A DNA stretch of 22,852 nt from assembly GCA_034436045.1 (NCBI GenBank), contig DAOTVZ010000144.1, forward strand, positions 1 to 22,852, read 5' to 3'. The translations under genes and the position numbers were made by a program. The notes beneath the pieces were generated by a model that saw only the letters and a program-made list of their open reading frames with translations, searched no databases and was not told the origin of the DNA. Below, piece after piece: positions 21,425 through 22,852 of this stretch. Position 1 is the stretch's first letter; every line of letters begins with the position of its first letter. The DNA is from H111-94 sp034436045. Its GTDB lineage: Bacteria > Chloroflexota > Ktedonobacteria > Ktedonobacterales > Ktedonobacteraceae.

Positions 21425-21453
21425 ATTATATGGCTTTGATCGTCCTTTGTCAA
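21425..21453 (-). promoter_or_regulatory. Consensus promoter of sufB
   Basis: The minus strand reads TTGACA (21448-21453), 17 bases, TATAAT (21425-21430), a perfect sigma70-type match. The leader is about 98 bases. Confidence 0.85.
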
Positions 21454-21577
21454 GGCTGAGGGAAAAATATTCGGGAGTCAAGCGTTCCGCTACGTCCTTT
21501 CGGGCGATTTTTTTCTGGTTGCTTCTGCTGTATACTCTCCACCGTATTTATTAAACAGACAAGGAAGGATCGCTGTC

Positions 21578-22852
21578 ATGAGAATCAGTTTATTTCGGGC
21601 ACAGATTAAAGGGCTGGGGCGCACCTTTAGCTCGTTTCGGCATCGTAATTATCGTTTGTACTGGTCGGGCCAGGCTATCTCGTTGATCGGCTCCTGGATG
21701 CAGAATATCGGGCAGGCATGGCTGGTGCTGACGTTGACGCATAGTGCCTGGCAACTGGGGCTGGTAGGGGCGCTGCAAGCTACACCGATCCTGTTCTTCT
21801 CGCTCTTCGGCGGTGTCCTGGCTGATCGTTGGCCCAGGCGTACTGTCTTACTGGCGACGCAATCCCAGGCTACGTTTCAGGCGCTACTGCTCTGGGTGCT
21901 GCTCACGACGGGCATACTCCAGCTCTGGCATCTGTATGTGCTGGCAATGCTGCTGGGTATCTCGAACAGCCTGGGCCGACCGGCGGCGCGTGCGTTTCTG
22001 GTGGAACTGGTCGGACGTGAGGACCTGCCCAACGCTGTCGCTCTCAATTCCTCTCTCTCGACGCTTGCAAGCATCATTGGCCCAGGGTTGGGCGGCGTCA
22101 TTATCGCCATTAGCTCCGTCAATATGCTGTTCCTGCTCAATGCACTCAGTTTCCTACCTGTTATCGTGGCTCTATTGCTTATCAGGAAGAAAGCTTTGCA
22201 CGTCCAGACGCCGCGCGCGGAAGGCGCTGAGCAGCGTAACACGTGGCAGAGTTTGCGCGAGGGTCTGGCCTATTGCTGCCAGACACCCGCGATCCTGCTG
22301 ATTCTGCTCGTGGTGGGGTTGGTGCTACTCTTTGGCTCAAACTTCAACGTCGTCCTTCCCCTCTTTGCCACCAGCGTGTTACATGTGGGGGCAACGGGCT
22401 TTGGCTTTCTTTCAGCCGCGACCGGTGTGGGCGCGTTGTTCTCTGCCCTGTGGCTGGCCTGGCGCAACCGGCAACCAGCTATCCGTAGTATTCTGATCTC
22501 TATTTTAATCTATGGGGCATTGGAGGTGGCCTTTGCCATTTCACGTCTCTATGTGCTATCCATTGTCCTCATCGCGGGTGTCGGCTTTCTGGAGATTGCT
22601 TTTGCCGCGCAGGGTACTGCCATGTTGCAAACGATAGCACCCGACCATCTGAGCGGGCGGGTGATGAGCGCGCAGGTAGTTTTTTTCGATGGTAGCCTTC
22701 CGCTGGGCTATCTCTTCATGGGCTGGCTCTCCAGCTCTTATAGTCCTTCCCTTGCCCTTCTTATCGGCGCGCTGCTCTGCCTACTGATCGCGGGCGGCGG
22801 CTGGTTATGGTACAAAACGACGGAGAAGGAATTGATTGTAACAGCACGCGAG
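21578..22852 (+). CDS. MFS transporter (EntS/MFS_3-like exporter), 3' end outside the window
   Basis: The frame is open for 425 codons from ATG 21578 to the window edge with no stop. The protein begins MRISLFRAQIKGLGRTFSSF, then RHRNYRLYWSGQAISLIGSW, the start typical of the EntS-like MFS exporter group. GGVLADRWPRRTVLLAT (loop 2-3, the MFS signature GxxxDRxxRR) follows, then a further series of hydrophobic helices up to about residue 410 and a final ...YKTTEKELIVTARE. About 12 helices are expected, so the gene is probably nearly complete. AAGGAAGGA (21560-21568) lies 9 bases upstream. It is divergent from sufB across 258 bases. The substrate is unknown (drug, siderophore or metabolite); membrane location is certain by hydrophobicity. 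Confidence 0.85.
   Translation, partial: MRISLFRAQIKGLGRTFSSFRHRNYRLYWSGQAISLIGSWMQNIGQAWLVLTLTHSAWQLGLVGALQATPILFFSLFGGVLADRWPRRTVLLATQSQATFQALLLWVLLTTGILQLWHLYVLAMLLGISNSLGRPAARAFLVELVGREDLPNAVALNSSLSTLASIIGPGLGGVIIAISSVNMLFLLNALSFLPVIVALLLIRKKALHVQTPRAEGAEQRNTWQSLREGLAYCCQTPAILLILLVVGLVLLFGSNFNVVLPLFATSVLHVGATGFGFLSAATGVGALFSALWLAWRNRQPAIRSILISILIYGALEVAFAISRLYVLSIVLIAGVGFLEIAFAAQGTAMLQTIAPDHLSGRVMSAQVVFFDGSLPLGYLFMGWLSSSYSPSLALLIGALLCLLIAGGGWLWYKTTEKELIVTARE

Noticed and set aside
1..22852. CRISPR arrays, tRNA, rRNA, transposase or integrase genes
   Set aside because: Looked for on both strands; no regularly spaced repeats, cloverleaf-like sequence or transposase motifs were found.

Overview
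The window looks like chromosomal DNA from a Ktedonobacteria-type member of the Chloroflexota. This is inferred from the gene repertoire only, because there is no rRNA in the window. The pointers are zinc-ribbon Ser/Thr kinases, a zinc-ribbon membrane protein with many extracellular BACON-like modules, a secreted cellulase with 'WYFAEG...VERPMYF' repeats, and two Uma2-family proteins. Most of it is GC-rich. The exception is an AT-richer patch at about 17.3-19.1 kb.

Layout. (1) 13-1920 (+): Ser/Thr kinase with central zinc ribbons and a second, degenerate kinase domain. (2) 2171-3295 (-): citrate synthase with a consensus promoter, a long 5' UTR and a classical terminator. (3) 3296-4156: no large gene, but a 47-codon ORF with a very strong Shine-Dalgarno, enclosed by inverted repeats. 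(4) 4157-6739 (+): secreted GH5 glycosidase. (5) 6972-10481 (+): zinc ribbon, one membrane segment, six BACON-like repeats. (6) 10579-12129 (+): NrtR-like Nudix regulator and a nicotinamidase-like hydrolase, probably one NAD-metabolism unit with a palindromic operator at its start. (7) 12196-14459 (-): minC-minD-minE. (8) 14774-15595 (+): aldose 1-epimerase with a hairpin between its Shine-Dalgarno and its start. (9) 15843-16436 (+): Uma2 protein. (10) 16578-17212 (-): NAD(P)-binding oxidoreductase broken by a frameshift. (11) 17301-18164 (-) and 18370-19101 (+): a divergent DarG-like macrodomain protein and a DarT/DUF4433 toxin. (12) 19266-19826 (+): second Uma2 protein. (13) 19919-21319 (-): sufB with its own promoter and terminator. 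(14) 21578-end (+): MFS exporter, cut by the window edge.

The most interesting part is the DNA ADP-ribosylation module at 17.3-19.1 kb. The catalytic features of both partners are recognisable. The toxin and antitoxin genes are divergent rather than in the usual darT-darG operon. The macrodomain protein ends in a helix-hairpin-helix-like segment and a lysine-rich tail encoded across an A9 homopolymer. A 15-bp palindrome sits in the shared promoter region. The broken oxidoreductase and the two Uma2 genes around it suggest an accessory insertion site.

Several RNA or DNA structures lie outside genes: a family of GGGGC-type palindromes after + strand stop codons, a three-copy inverted repeat between pncA and minE that can fold two ways, and palindromes at the predicted start sites of the Nudix, macrodomain and sufB promoters. 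No tRNA, rRNA, CRISPR array or transposase was seen.
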